A DNA stretch of 64,000 bases from Geomobilibacter sp964431365 (GCA_964431365.1 CAYSJJ010000007.1:16843-80842); one strand, 5' to 3'. Counted from the stretch's first letter, positions 8,147 to 17,289 are shown. Numbers and translations: made by a program. The notes: generated by a model from the letters alone, not told the origin.

Positions 8147-10054
8147 TTATTTAGCAACGGCCAGGGCCGGTCTCTCCTTCTGTATCAGGAACCTCTCTAC
8201 CGTGGCGGCGATGCCGTCGGCGTCCAGACCGAGATCCTTCCGTAACTGGGCCTGGGAGCCATGTTCGATGAACCGGTCGGGAATGCCGATCCGTTTCACC
8301 CGCACATCAATCAGCCGCTCGTCGGCGAAAAGCTCCAGCACGGCCGTGCCGAAACCTCCCTGGAGGGCGTTCTCTTCCACCGTTACCACGGTACCGCACC
8401 TACGGGCAACGCCGAGGATCAGCTCCCGGTCCAGCGGCTTGACGAAACGGGCATTCACAACTGTTGCCCGGATCCCCCGGGTCTCCAGTTGTCTCGCGGC
8501 GTCGACGGCCGGATAGACCGTGCTCCCCAATGCGATGATTGCCACATCGTCCCCGGCGGTCAGTTGCTCCCCCTTGCCGATCGGGAGTTCGCGAAGGTCC
8601 TGGTCCAGCTGAACGCCGTAGCCGGCGCCGCGCGGGTACCGGAGTGCCATGGGGGCCCCGGCGTAGATGGCGGTCTTGACCATGTGCCGCAACTCGTTCT
8701 CGTCCTTCGGGGCCATCAGGGTCATTTCCGGCAGGTGGCGGACAAAGGAGAGATCGAAGACACCGTGATGGGTCGGCCCGTCGTCCCCCACCAGGCCGCC
8801 GCGGTCCATGGCCAGCGTCACCGGCAGTTTCTGCAGGCAGATGTCGTGGAAGAGCTGGTCATACCCCCGCTGGGCAAAGGTGGAATAGATGGCCGCCACC
8901 GGCCGGAACCCCTCGGTGGCCAGGCCGGCGGCAAAGGTAAGGGCGTGCTGCTCGGCGATCCCCACATCGAAGAAACGATCAGGATAGGCCTTGGCAAAGG
9001 GGGTCAAACCGGTGCCGTCGGGCATGGCAGCGGTGATGGCGACGATCTTCTTGTCCTCGGCGGCGAGCTGCACCAGTGTCTCGCCGAAGGTGGCCGTGTA
9101 GGAGGCCGGGCCACCCTTGTTGGCAGATACGTTGCCGGTGGCGACATCGAAGGGGGCGACGCCGTGGAACTTGCCGGGGTTATCCTCGGCCGGCTTGTAA
9201 CCGCACCCCTTCTTGGTCATGACATGCACCAGCACCGGGCTTTCCAGATCCTTGAGGTTCTGGAATATCTCGATGAGGTTGGGGAGGTCGTGCCCCTGGA
9301 CCGGGCCGACATATTCAAAGCCGAGGGCCTCGAACAAGGCACCGGGGGTGAGGAACCCCTTCAGGGAGTGTTCCGCCCTCTTGGCAAAATGGAGGATATT
9401 GCGGCCAAAGGCCGGAATGCTGGAAAGGAGCCCTTCCATCTCTTTTTTCAGGTCACGGTAGTAGCCGCCGGTCAGCTTGCGGGAGATGAAGGTGGAAAAT
9501 GCCCCCACATTCCGGGAGATGGACATCTCGTTGTCGTTCAGGACCACGATCAGGTTCTTGCGCAGGTGTCCCGTCTGGTTGAGCGCCTCGAAGGCCATGC
9601 CGCCGGTAAGGGAACCGTCGCCGATAACCGCCACCACCTTGTGCTTGTCGTGCTTCAGGTCATTGGCAACCGCCATGCCGAGGCCGGCGGAGATGGAGGT
9701 GGAGGAGTGGCCGGCACCGAACGGGTCATGGGGCGACTCGCAACGCTTGGGAAAGCCGGAGAGCCCGCCGTACTGGCGCTGGGTATGGAAACGGTCCCGG
9801 CGGCCGGTGAGGATCTTGTGGGTGTAAGCTTGGTGCCCCACGTCCCAGATGAAACGGTCATTGGGGGAGTCGAAACAGTAGTGCAGGGCCAGGGTCAGCT
9901 CGACAGCACCCAGGTTGGACGCCAGGTGGCCGCCGGTAACGGAGACATTATCCAGGAGGAACTGGCGAATCTCGCCGGACAGGGAGACGAGTTGCGCCTC
10001 GCTGAGCTGCTTCAGATCCGATGGACTGTTTATTGTTTCGAGAATTTTTGTCAT
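8147..10054 (-). CDS. dxs: 1-deoxy-D-xylulose-5-phosphate synthase
   Basis: A 635-residue thiamine-diphosphate enzyme making DXP from pyruvate and glyceraldehyde 3-phosphate, the entry to the MEP isoprenoid pathway. Seen: N-terminal SNLGAVELTLALH, ThDP motif GDGSLTGG...NDNEMSIS, the PGHSSTSIS-like region, the transketolase-type DRGGLVGDDGPTHHG segment, and a C-terminal domain with full family length. Start ATG after AGGAGGTTGTC. Lying between hpnA and hpnH, it presumably supplies isoprenoid precursor for hopanoids; dxr is 35 kb away. Confidence 0.97.
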   Translation of the reverse strand: MTKILETINSPSDLKQLSEAQLVSLSGEIRQFLLDNVSVTGGHLASNLGAVELTLALHYCFDSPNDRFIWDVGHQAYTHKILTGRRDRFHTQRQYGGLSGFPKRCESPHDPFGAGHSSTSISAGLGMAVANDLKHDKHKVVAVIGDGSLTGGMAFEALNQTGHLRKNLIVVLNDNEMSISRNVGAFSTFISRKLTGGYYRDLKKEMEGLLSSIPAFGRNILHFAKRAEHSLKGFLTPGALFEALGFEYVGPVQGHDLPNLIEIFQNLKDLESPVLVHVMTKKGCGYKPAEDNPGKFHGVAPFDVATGNVSANKGGPASYTATFGETLVQLAAEDKKIVAITAAMPDGTGLTPFAKAYPDRFFDVGIAEQHALTFAAGLATEGFRPVAAIYSTFAQRGYDQLFHDICLQKLPVTLAMDRGGLVGDDGPTHHGVFDLSFVRHLPEMTLMAPKDENELRHMVKTAIYAGAPMALRYPRGAGYGVQLDQDLRELPIGKGEQLTAGDDVAIIALGSTVYPAVDAARQLETRGIRATVVNARFVKPLDRELILGVARRCGTVVTVEENALQGGFGTAVLELFADERLIDVRVKRIGIPDRFIEHGSQAQLRKDLGLDADGIAATVERFLIQKERPALAVAK

Positions 10055-10069
10055 GACAACCTCCTACCT

Positions 10070-10147
10070 ACTTCCGCTCAGCGTTCAGCGCGCTGCGTTC
10101 AGCGAAAAAAAGAATCGCAGCACCCAGCACGTTGAACGCAGCACGCG
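10070..10147. repeat. Short-word repeat hairpin in the hpnA-dxs gap
   Basis: The gap is made of variants of the words GTTCAGCG and GCTGCGTTCA. The stem CTGCGTTCA / TGAACGCAG brackets an A-rich centre. The same vocabulary recurs at 57013-57055, after the IPT/TIG gene. No coding function is visible. Confidence 0.6.
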
Positions 10148-11134
10148 TTACGGCGCATAGCCATTGGCGCGGAACCACGTTACCGCGCGCTGGAGCGCCT
10201 CCCGGGCCGGCCGCCGGGGAAGCCCCAGTTCCCGGACCGCTTTAGTCGAGTCGAAAAACATGAACTTCTTCGCCATCTGGACGCCGGCCAACGGAATCAG
10301 CGGCTCTCTGCCGGTCACCCGGGAGATCGCCTCGTTCACGTAGGCCGCCGCCAGGATCGGCGTGTACGGCAACCTGAACCGGGGGGCAGGCAGGCCGGTG
10401 ATCTCCGCCAGCAGCGCGAAGATGGCCTTCAGCGTCAGATCTTCCCCCCCCAGGATATACTTCCCGCCGACACGCCCCTTCTGCCAGGCCAGCAGGTGCC
10501 CCCGTGCGCAGTCTTCCACGTCGATGATGTTGAGACCGGTATCCAGAAAGGCAGGCATTTTCCGGTTCAGGAAATCGACGATGATCTTGCCGGTGGGGGT
10601 CGGCTTCACGTCAAAAGGACCAACCGGCGTGGAGGGATTGACAATCACCACCGCCAGGCCACCCCCGGCCATCTCCTCCGCCACCCGTTCCGCAAGGAAC
10701 TTGCTCCGCTTGTAGTGACCCACCATGTCGGCCAGGGCCACCGGCGTATCCTCGCTGCCGGGAGTGCCGTCACCCGGGTTGCCGAGGGTGCCGACACTGC
10801 TGGTGTAGACCGTACGCTCCACGCCCGCCTGCAAGGCGGCCTCCAGGATCGTCCGGGTTCCATCCACGTTGGCGGCGTACATGGCTGCCGGATCGTTCGT
10901 CCAGAGACGGTAGTCGGCGGCGGCATGGAACAACGCCCGGCAACCGGCCAGATCCCTGGTGAGAGCGTCCCGGTTGCGGAGGTCACCCTCCCGGATCTCC
11001 ACGGGGAGACCGGCAAGATTCCGCCGGTCCGAACCGGGACGGGCCAGCACCCTGACCTCCCAGCCGTCCTTCAGGAGCTCCCTGACGATGCTCGCCCCCA
11101 GGAAACCGGTGGCGCCGGTGACAAATGCTTTCAT
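10148..11134 (-). CDS. hpnA: HpnA, hopanoid-associated sugar epimerase/reductase
   Basis: A 328-residue extended short-chain dehydrogenase: Rossmann motif TGATGFLGASIVRELL at residues 6-21 and active-site YKRSK (YxxxK). HpnA belongs to the NAD(P)-dependent epimerase family found in hopanoid clusters and is thought to act on the ribosyl side chain added after HpnH. Start ATG at 11134 gives the expected MKAFVTGATG; an upstream in-frame extension is in repeat sequence. It sits between shc and dxs on the same strand. Confidence 0.9.
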   Translation of the reverse strand: MKAFVTGATGFLGASIVRELLKDGWEVRVLARPGSDRRNLAGLPVEIREGDLRNRDALTRDLAGCRALFHAAADYRLWTNDPAAMYAANVDGTRTILEAALQAGVERTVYTSSVGTLGNPGDGTPGSEDTPVALADMVGHYKRSKFLAERVAEEMAGGGLAVVIVNPSTPVGPFDVKPTPTGKIIVDFLNRKMPAFLDTGLNIIDVEDCARGHLLAWQKGRVGGKYILGGEDLTLKAIFALLAEITGLPAPRFRLPYTPILAAAYVNEAISRVTGREPLIPLAGVQMAKKFMFFDSTKAVRELGLPRRPAREALQRAVTWFRANGYAP

Positions 11135-11144
11135 TGCTGATCCC

Positions 11145-11245
11145 ATAAAATAAGTTGAGTGGTTGAGTAGCTGACAAGGAACCTGCCCTGTCTCAACCAC
11201 GCAACCACCCAGCTCACCAACTCAACCACTCAGCTACGCGACCGA
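11145..11245. repeat. Short-word repeat hairpin in the shc-hpnA gap
   Basis: The gap of about 110 bp is built from the word TTGAGTGG and its complement: AGTTGAGTGGTTGAGTAG on the left and CAACTCAACCACTCAGCTAC on the right, with further copies between. It can fold on itself. Nothing protein-coding is seen. Confidence 0.65.
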
Positions 11246-13285
11246 TTACGCCTTTCCCCGGGTCAGCGTCCGATAGGTGCCGAGAGCGGTCAGCGGAAAA
11301 CAGTTGCGGTAGATATGGTACTTGATCATGAAGAACTTCGGGAACCCGGTGCCGGTATACTGCTCCTCGTCCCAGGTGCCGTCACCCTTCTGGTTGGCCA
11401 GGAGATACTGAATCCCCCGGTTTACCGAGGGAGAATCCACCTCTCCCGCAGCCATCAGCGACAACAGCGCCCAGCCGGTCTGGGACGGCGTACTCTCGCC
11501 AACGCCGGCCAGCGACGTATCGTAGTAAGACTCGCAGGTCTCGCCCCAGCCGCCGTCAAGGTTCTGTCGGGACTTGAGCCAGTTGATCGCCTTCTGGATG
11601 TAGGGCTGGGAAAGATCCTCGCCGATGGCCGAGAGCCCGCAGAGGACCGACCAGGTGCCGTAGATGTAGTTGACCCCCCAGCGGCCCCACCAGGAACCGG
11701 ACGGTTCCTGTTCGCGCTTCAGGAACTCCAGCGCCCGCACCGCTGCAGGATGATCCTTGGGATACCCGAAGGCGCCCATCAGCTCCAGCATCCGGCCGGT
11801 CAGGTCGGCGGTGGGGGGATCGATAAGGGCTTCCAGGTCGGCGAACGGGATCTTGTTCAGGAGGTGCTTGGTATTGTCCTTGTCAAAGGCTCCCCAGCCG
11901 CCGTTCTTGCTCTGCATCCCCAGACACCAGTTGATGCCGCGGACGACTGACGCCTCCTTGGCCTTCTGGTCCTTAGTCTTGATATCCTTGATGGCCATCA
12001 TGACGAAGCCCGAGTCGTCAACGTCCGGAAACCAGTCGTTGAGGAACTCGAACGCCCAGCCACCGGGGGCCAGGTCGGGGCTCTTCACCTTCCAGTCGCC
12101 CGGCTTGCGCACCTCGCGGTCGAGGAGCCACTGCGCCCCCTTGACCAGGGCCGGGTGATCGGTCGGCACGCCGGAGTCTACCAGGGCCTTCAGGGCCAGG
12201 GCCGTATCCCAGACCGGCGATACGCACGACTGGAGCACCAGCTCATTGTCCCCTTCGATACAGAAGTTGGCCAGCGCCTCCAGCCCCTTGACCACGGCCG
12301 GGTGGTCGTTGGCATAGCCGAGGCAATGGAGCGCCAGGATCGAGTTGAGCATGGCCGGCTGGATGCCGCCCCAGTCGCCGGTCGGCTCCTGGTGATCGAG
12401 CACCCACTGCTCGGCCCGGGCCATCGCCTTGTTCTTGAACGGCCGGATGGGGCTCGACTCGTACACCTTCAGCATGTGGTCGACGCCGATGAAGAAGTTC
12501 TTCCAGGTCAGGATGCCGTCTTCCTTGGTAAAGGTGTAGTCGATCGGCCGGGGAGGCCGCACGTAGAGCTCCTGCACCCGCGCGCTGGGCGGAAGCTTGC
12601 GGACGGGCCGCTCGGCCATCACCAGCGAGAGCGGGATGATGGTGCCGCGCGCCCAGCTGGAAAGCTCGTACATATTGAAATAGGCCCAGTTCGGCAGCAG
12701 CATCAGCTCGATCGGCATGGAGGGGACGCCGAACCAGGCGAATTCGCCGAAAAGCGCCAGGAAGATCTTGGTGAATACCCGGGCCTTGATGATGCCGCCC
12801 TTGCCGAGCACGAACGCCCTGGCCTTGGCCATGGCCGGATGATCGGCCGGGTAGCCGGCCAGTTTCAGGGCGAAATAGGCCTCGATGGTGGTGGAGAGGT
12901 CGCCGGGGCCGCCGTACCAGATGGCCCAGGAGCCGTCCTCGGTCTGCTTGGAGAGGAGATAGTTGGCGATCTTCCGCTCCCGCTCCTTGTCCACCATGCC
13001 GAGGAAGTGAAAGAGCATCAGGTACTCGGCGGTAATGGTGACGTTGGACTCCAGCTCGGCCCACCAGTAACCGGCAGGCAGCTGCTCGCGGAAGAAGAAG
13101 TCGCGGCTCCGCTCAATGGCGAGATCCAGGGGGCTCTTCGCCTCCCCTTCCTTTTTTTTCCAGATGGAAGCCGGCAGATGATGAACCTTGCCGGCGGGTT
13201 TGGCCACGGGGGCCGGTTCGGGTTCAACGGCAGCACCGTTGAACGAGGTAAGCGCATGGGAGATAGGGTGTTTCAGGGGTCTCAT
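11246..13285 (-). CDS. shc: Squalene-hopene cyclase
   Basis: A 679-residue cyclase that folds squalene into hopene. The catalytic acid motif DVDDS is at residues 421-425 and several QW-type repeats are present (QTEDGSWAIW, EPSGSWWGRWGVNY, QNLDGGWGE, QKGDGTWDE). Length is as expected for bacterial enzymes. Start ATG at 13285 with AAAGGAG upstream; the longer open frame to 13387 has no ribosome site. It leads the minus-strand hopanoid group shc-hpnA-dxs-hpnH and is divergent from hpnN. Also called hpnF. The enzyme is a monotopic membrane protein. Confidence 0.96.
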   Translation of the reverse strand: MRPLKHPISHALTSFNGAAVEPEPAPVAKPAGKVHHLPASIWKKKEGEAKSPLDLAIERSRDFFFREQLPAGYWWAELESNVTITAEYLMLFHFLGMVDKERERKIANYLLSKQTEDGSWAIWYGGPGDLSTTIEAYFALKLAGYPADHPAMAKARAFVLGKGGIIKARVFTKIFLALFGEFAWFGVPSMPIELMLLPNWAYFNMYELSSWARGTIIPLSLVMAERPVRKLPPSARVQELYVRPPRPIDYTFTKEDGILTWKNFFIGVDHMLKVYESSPIRPFKNKAMARAEQWVLDHQEPTGDWGGIQPAMLNSILALHCLGYANDHPAVVKGLEALANFCIEGDNELVLQSCVSPVWDTALALKALVDSGVPTDHPALVKGAQWLLDREVRKPGDWKVKSPDLAPGGWAFEFLNDWFPDVDDSGFVMMAIKDIKTKDQKAKEASVVRGINWCLGMQSKNGGWGAFDKDNTKHLLNKIPFADLEALIDPPTADLTGRMLELMGAFGYPKDHPAAVRALEFLKREQEPSGSWWGRWGVNYIYGTWSVLCGLSAIGEDLSQPYIQKAINWLKSRQNLDGGWGETCESYYDTSLAGVGESTPSQTGWALLSLMAAGEVDSPSVNRGIQYLLANQKGDGTWDEEQYTGTGFPKFFMIKYHIYRNCFPLTALGTYRTLTRGKA

Positions 13286-13385
13286 GTACGCTTGCTCTCC
13301 TTTGGATCTGTTTAGCATCAGTGGCCTGTGGGACAGGGACCGTCTGCGTTGGGCACAACAGCCGAAGTTTTTATCATATTCCGGC

Positions 13386-13403
13386 AAAAAGGTATACCTT
13401 TTT
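13386..13403. promoter_or_regulatory. 18-bp perfect palindrome in the shc/hpnN divergent region
   Basis: AAAAAGGTATACCTTTTT is a perfect palindrome, 101 bp upstream of the shc start and 112 bp upstream of the hpnN start. A TATGAT sequence on the minus strand at 13378-13373 lies just beside it and could be the shc -10 box, but no good -35 is seen 17 bp further. It may be an operator for both hopanoid transcripts; this is inference. Confidence 0.45.
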
Positions 13404-13514
13404 CAACCTAAGAACGGTCCAAATCTCTTGGAAACCGTTGATTTTCCTACCCCCGTGTGATAGATGTTCCCTCCGGTTTTCATCACCCACGTCTTGAAGA
13501 GTTTCAGGGGTCCC

Positions 13515-16280
13515 ATGCGCTCAAACGTATCATACCGAGGCCTGTACGGCTTCGTTGTCAGATTCCCGCGCCTGATCATTATCGTGGCGCTCCTCCTCGC
13601 CGTTGCCTCGGTCGTCTATACGAAGCAGAACATGACCTTTCTCACCGGCCGCGACCAGTTGATGCCGGCCAACACCTCGTTCAACCGCGACTACCAGGCG
13701 TACCGACAGGAGTTCGGCGACCAGGAGGAGATCGTCGTCGTCATCGAGGCGAACGACACGGAACGGGCCGGTCGCTTCGGTTCACGGCTGTTTGAGAAGT
13801 TCAGCCAAGACCACCGACATTTCCGCGAGGTCTTCTACCCGTTCGGGCTCGAGTTTTTCAAGAAGAACGGCCTGCTGCTCGTCTCCCTGGACGAGATCCG
13901 GTCACTCAGACGCAACCTGACCCTGGCCAAGCCGGCACTCAAGGAGTTGGCCGCCAACCCCTCGGTGGAGACCCTCTTCACCTTTCTCACCAAGGAGATG
14001 GAGGGGTACCTCCAGGGAGACCGGAACACGCCGCAGGCCCGGGAAAAACTCGCCAGCCTCGCCTTCATGCTGGAGAAGCTCGGGCTCGGCTTCCAGCAGT
14101 TCGGCAAGAGCGGCTCAACGGACTTCTCCCTGGAGGAGTTCTTCTTCAACGGTCCCGGCGGCGAGGCGTCCAGCTTCAGCAAGGCCGGCCGGCAGCAGGT
14201 CCTGACCCTGCTCCCGGTCAAGGACGCCGCCAGTTTCGTCCCGGCCGAAGAGGCAATCCGCCTCATCCGCCAGGAGATCGCCACCCTCCAGAAGCTCCCC
14301 GAGTTCAAGGGGGTCACGGTGGGGCTTACCGGGACGCCGGTCCTGGAGCATGAGGAGATGACCACCAGCGAGCGGGACATCACCCTGGCCACCGTGATCT
14401 CCCTGGCCCTGACCGTGGTCCTCCTGCTCCTCGCCTTCCGGGGGGTCATGAACGTAGGCGCGGCCATCGTCTCCCTGGCCGTCGCCATATGCCTCGCCTT
14501 CGGCTTCGCCACCCTGGCGGTCGGACACCTCAACATCCTCTCCATGGTCTTTGCCATCATGCTGATCGGCATCGGCATCGAATACGGCATCCAGGTGGTG
14601 CTCCGCTACCAGGAAGAGCTGACCGGCGGGGCCACGCACCTGGACGGGATCGCCACCGGCCTCAACCGGAACATCTGGGCCATCGTCATGGCCGCCGCCA
14701 CGGTGGCCGCCGCGTTCCTCACCTTCGTCGCCACCGACTTCAAGGGGATCGCCGAACTGGGGATCATCGCCGGCGGCGGCATCGCCATCTGCGTCCTGGT
14801 CACCTTCACGGTGCTGCCGGCACTGCTGGTCGTTCTTGCGCCGTATCGCAAGAACAGGAACGAGGATAAAGGAACGAGGACCGAGGAAAAGCTCGAACAT
14901 CAATCCTCGATCCTCGAACCTCGTTCCTCGTTCCCAGAAAAGGCGAAGCGTTTTCTTTTCGGCTATCCGAAAGCGGTCATCGCCCTGACCCTTGCGCTCT
15001 GCGTTGCCGCCATCTACCCCGTATCCCGGGTCACCTTCGACTACAACCTTCTGAACCTCCAGGCCAAGGGGCTGGAATCGGTGGAGTACGCCTACAAGCT
15101 GATGCGGAGCAAGGAAAACGCCGGCTACTTCGCCGTGGTCATGGCCGACTCGCCGGCCGACGCCAGCGCGAAGGCGAAAGCCCTGGAAAAGCTGCCGACG
15201 GTGGACCACGTGGTGAGCCTCGCCACGTTCGTCCCCGACCACCAGAGCGAGAAGCTGGCCGAACTGGCGGCGCTCCGTGCGGAACTGGCCGACATCAAGG
15301 GGGGGGCGTACGAGGAGAACCTGAACCTGATGGCCCTCCCCGCGGTGTTCGAAAAATTCCGCAACACCGTGGAGAAGCTGAAGAATCAACTGACCTCCGA
15401 GCAGCGTGCCGAGGCGAAGCCGGTCGCGACCTTTCTGGCGACCCTGGACGGCTTTTTCGCCTCTCTGGAGAAGGAGAAGGACAAGAATGCGGTGGGGATG
15501 CTGAAGAACTTCCAGGGCGGGATGCTCTCCGGCCTGCCGGAACAGATCCGCCTCCTCAGGGAGAGCCTTGAGGCCGCCCCGGTGACCGAAGCGGACATCC
15601 CTCCCCAGCTCCGGAGCAGGTTTGTCGGCAAGACCGGCAAGTACCAGCTCCAGGTGGCGCCGAAGCAGGAGATCTTCGACCGGGCGCCGCTCAAGGCTTT
15701 CCTGGACGACGTCAGGAGCGTCGACCCCCACGCCACCGGCGAGCCGGTCATGGTCTACGAATCGATGACCATCCTCCGGAACGCCTACTTCGGAGCCTTC
15801 CTCTACGCCTTTGCCGCCATCGTCCTGATCCTGGTCGCCACCTTCCGGAGCATCAGATTCGCCCTCATCGGGCTGGTGCCGCTGATCGTCGGCATCCTCT
15901 TCATGGTGGCCGGAATGCGCCTCTTCGGCATCAACTTCAATTCGGCCAACATCATCGTCCTGCCGCTCGTGCTGGGCATCGCCGTGGATTCCGGGATCTA
16001 CCTGATCAACCGCTTCCGCCGCGAAGAGGGGGACGGGGTGTCGGTAGTCTTCAGCAGCACCGGCATCGGCGTCTTCTACAACACCCTGACCATCATGGCC
16101 AGCTTCGGCGCCCTGATCGTGGCCCACCACCAGGGGGTCTTCAGCATCGGCGCCGTCATGTGCCTGGGGATGGTCGCCTGTCAGATTGCTTTCGTACTGG
16201 TGCTGCCGGCAGTCCTGTCGCTGGTGGGGAAAAAGCCACTCGGGGCTCAGGGCTCGGGGCTCGGGGGAAAATCTTCCTGA
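13515..16280 (+). CDS. hpnN: HpnN, hopanoid RND transporter (MMPL family)
   Basis: A 921-residue RND/MMPL membrane protein with two halves, each with one helix, a large periplasmic loop and about five helices (for example TVISLALTVVLLLLAFRG and LGIAVDSGIYLINRF). HpnN moves hopanoids to the outer membrane in Rhodopseudomonas; the function here is inferred from family and cluster position. Start ATG at 13515 after CAGGGG; the frame is open from 13464 without a ribosome site. Odd points: the cytoplasmic linker between the halves carries an in-frame hairpin repeat (14857-14934), and the last 13 or so codons run through a GGGCTCGG repeat, giving a glycine-rich tail. Confidence 0.9.
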   Translation: MRSNVSYRGLYGFVVRFPRLIIIVALLLAVASVVYTKQNMTFLTGRDQLMPANTSFNRDYQAYRQEFGDQEEIVVVIEANDTERAGRFGSRLFEKFSQDHRHFREVFYPFGLEFFKKNGLLLVSLDEIRSLRRNLTLAKPALKELAANPSVETLFTFLTKEMEGYLQGDRNTPQAREKLASLAFMLEKLGLGFQQFGKSGSTDFSLEEFFFNGPGGEASSFSKAGRQQVLTLLPVKDAASFVPAEEAIRLIRQEIATLQKLPEFKGVTVGLTGTPVLEHEEMTTSERDITLATVISLALTVVLLLLAFRGVMNVGAAIVSLAVAICLAFGFATLAVGHLNILSMVFAIMLIGIGIEYGIQVVLRYQEELTGGATHLDGIATGLNRNIWAIVMAAATVAAAFLTFVATDFKGIAELGIIAGGGIAICVLVTFTVLPALLVVLAPYRKNRNEDKGTRTEEKLEHQSSILEPRSSFPEKAKRFLFGYPKAVIALTLALCVAAIYPVSRVTFDYNLLNLQAKGLESVEYAYKLMRSKENAGYFAVVMADSPADASAKAKALEKLPTVDHVVSLATFVPDHQSEKLAELAALRAELADIKGGAYEENLNLMALPAVFEKFRNTVEKLKNQLTSEQRAEAKPVATFLATLDGFFASLEKEKDKNAVGMLKNFQGGMLSGLPEQIRLLRESLEAAPVTEADIPPQLRSRFVGKTGKYQLQVAPKQEIFDRAPLKAFLDDVRSVDPHATGEPVMVYESMTILRNAYFGAFLYAFAAIVLILVATFRSIRFALIGLVPLIVGILFMVAGMRLFGINFNSANIIVLPLVLGIAVDSGIYLINRFRREEGDGVSVVFSSTGIGVFYNTLTIMASFGALIVAHHQGVFSIGAVMCLGMVACQIAFVLVLPAVLSLVGKKPLGAQGSGLGGKSS
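14857..14934. repeat. In-frame hairpin repeat inside hpnN
   Basis: A 31-bp arm (14857-14887) and its imperfect complement (14904-14934) built on the word GGAACGAGGA; about 25 of 31 positions pair. The whole is 78 bp, exactly 26 codons, and encodes a polar stretch NEDKGTRTEEKLEHQSSILE between the two RND halves. It looks like an inserted member of the intergenic repeat class that kept the frame. Confidence 0.75.
16237..16271. repeat. GGGCTCGG/GGGCTCAG repeat over the hpnN stop region
   Basis: Four copies of GGGCTC(A/G)G in tandem, forming the last codons of hpnN (LGAQGSGLGGKSS). Same vocabulary as 43688-43738 and 63946-64000. Confidence 0.7.
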
Positions 16281-16864
16281 TGGGCGGACGGTCAGATCTA
16301 CGGGGGGCAGTCCCCCTCTGCCACCTCTTCCTGCGGGAGCGGGTACGGCCCGGGGACCGGGTGGTGGACGCCACCTGCGGAAACGGCAACGACACCCTCC
16401 TGCTGGCAGAGCTGGTCGGCCCAACCGGGAAGGTCTGGGCCTTCGACAGCCAGGAGGCGGCCGTCAAGGCCACTGATGCCACGCTGACCGCGGCCGGCTG
16501 CCGGGAACGGGTGGAGGTGGTGCAGGATGGCCACGAGCGGCTCAGGGAGTATCTGGCCGAGCCGGTCAGGGCTGTCGTCTTCAACCTGGGATACCTGCCG
16601 GGGGGCGACAAGGGGTTCGTCACCAGGCCCGCATCGACCCGAAGCGCCCTTGAGCAGGCGGCGTCACTGCTGGAGCCGGGGGGCGCTGTCCTGGTCGTGG
16701 TTTACACCGGTCATCCGGGTGGGGACGAGGAGTGGGCGATGGTCCGTGCGTGGGGGGAAGCGCTAGGGCCACGTGAGTTCAACGTCTGGCAGGCCCGGCA
16801 GATGAACCGGTCGGAGGCGGCGCCGTTTCTGGTGCTGGTGGAGAAGGCCTCAAGGAAGGCGTAG
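16280..16864 (+). CDS. Class I SAM-dependent methyltransferase (putative rRNA methylase family)
   Basis: A 194-residue protein with the SAM-binding motif VVDATCGNGNDTLLLAELVG, a second acidic position in VWAFDSQE, and the catalytic-type motif VFNLGYLPGGDK, the pattern of the YtqB-like putative rRNA methylase family (PF06962). The start ATG at 16280 overlaps the hpnN stop by one base (TGATG), so it is probably translated with hpnN although no hopanoid role is known. The substrate is unknown; YtqB itself has been linked to tRNA wobble uridine modification. Confidence 0.8.
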   Translation: MGGRSDLRGAVPLCHLFLRERVRPGDRVVDATCGNGNDTLLLAELVGPTGKVWAFDSQEAAVKATDATLTAAGCRERVEVVQDGHERLREYLAEPVRAVVFNLGYLPGGDKGFVTRPASTRSALEQAASLLEPGGAVLVVVYTGHPGGDEEWAMVRAWGEALGPREFNVWQARQMNRSEAAPFLVLVEKASRKA

Positions 16865-16903
16865 AGCGGGTAGCCACCGATCGCGGCTCGTCTCGCCGGC
16901 TCC

Positions 16904-17281
16904 TCAATAGGCCAGCTCGAAGGCGTTGGGAATATGCTCGATCCGGTGCGTGCCGTCCGACAACAGCATGACGGCGATGACGTCGAAGCGGGCCAGGGCA
17001 TCCTGCAGCCGGTTCTTGGCCAGCCAGGTAAGGGCTGCCTTGCTGATCTGGCGCTGCTTGAAGGAGGTGACGGCCAGCTGCGGAGGGCCGTAGGCTTGGC
17101 TTCGGCGGGTCTTTACCTCTACGAAGACCAGGGTCTTTCCATCGCGGGCCACGATGTCCGCCTCCCCCCCCTTGCAGCGGAAGTTGCGCTCCACGATCCG
17201 GTAGCCGGCCCGCCGGAGAAAGGCCGTTGCCAGCTCCTCCCCCTGGGCGCCGACCGCCTTGTTGTCGCAGGCCCTTTCCAT
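16904..17281 (-). CDS. yraN: YraN/UPF0102 family nuclease-like protein
   Basis: A 125-residue protein with GAQGEELATAFLRRAGYRIVERNFRCKGGEADIVARDGKTLVFVEVKTRR, the complete UPF0102 core with E-x(n)-GEADIV-EVKTR residues of a restriction endonuclease-like fold. Biochemical role is unsettled; the gene very often follows rnhB, as it does here eight bases downstream, at the end of the ribosome/SRP operon. Confidence 0.88.
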   Translation of the reverse strand: MERACDNKAVGAQGEELATAFLRRAGYRIVERNFRCKGGEADIVARDGKTLVFVEVKTRRSQAYGPPQLAVTSFKQRQISKAALTWLAKNRLQDALARFDVIAVMLLSDGTHRIEHIPNAFELAY

Positions 17282-17289
17282 ACCAGTCC

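Noticed and set aside
8261..10135. 624-codon open frame on the plus strand opposite dxs
   Set aside because: Shadow of dxs; low complexity, no ribosome site and no domain.
14115..16424. 769-codon open frame on the minus strand opposite hpnN
   Set aside because: It is a GC-rich shadow of the hpnN reading frame; composition is His/Asp/Gly-rich and no domain is seen, while hpnN is a clear family member.
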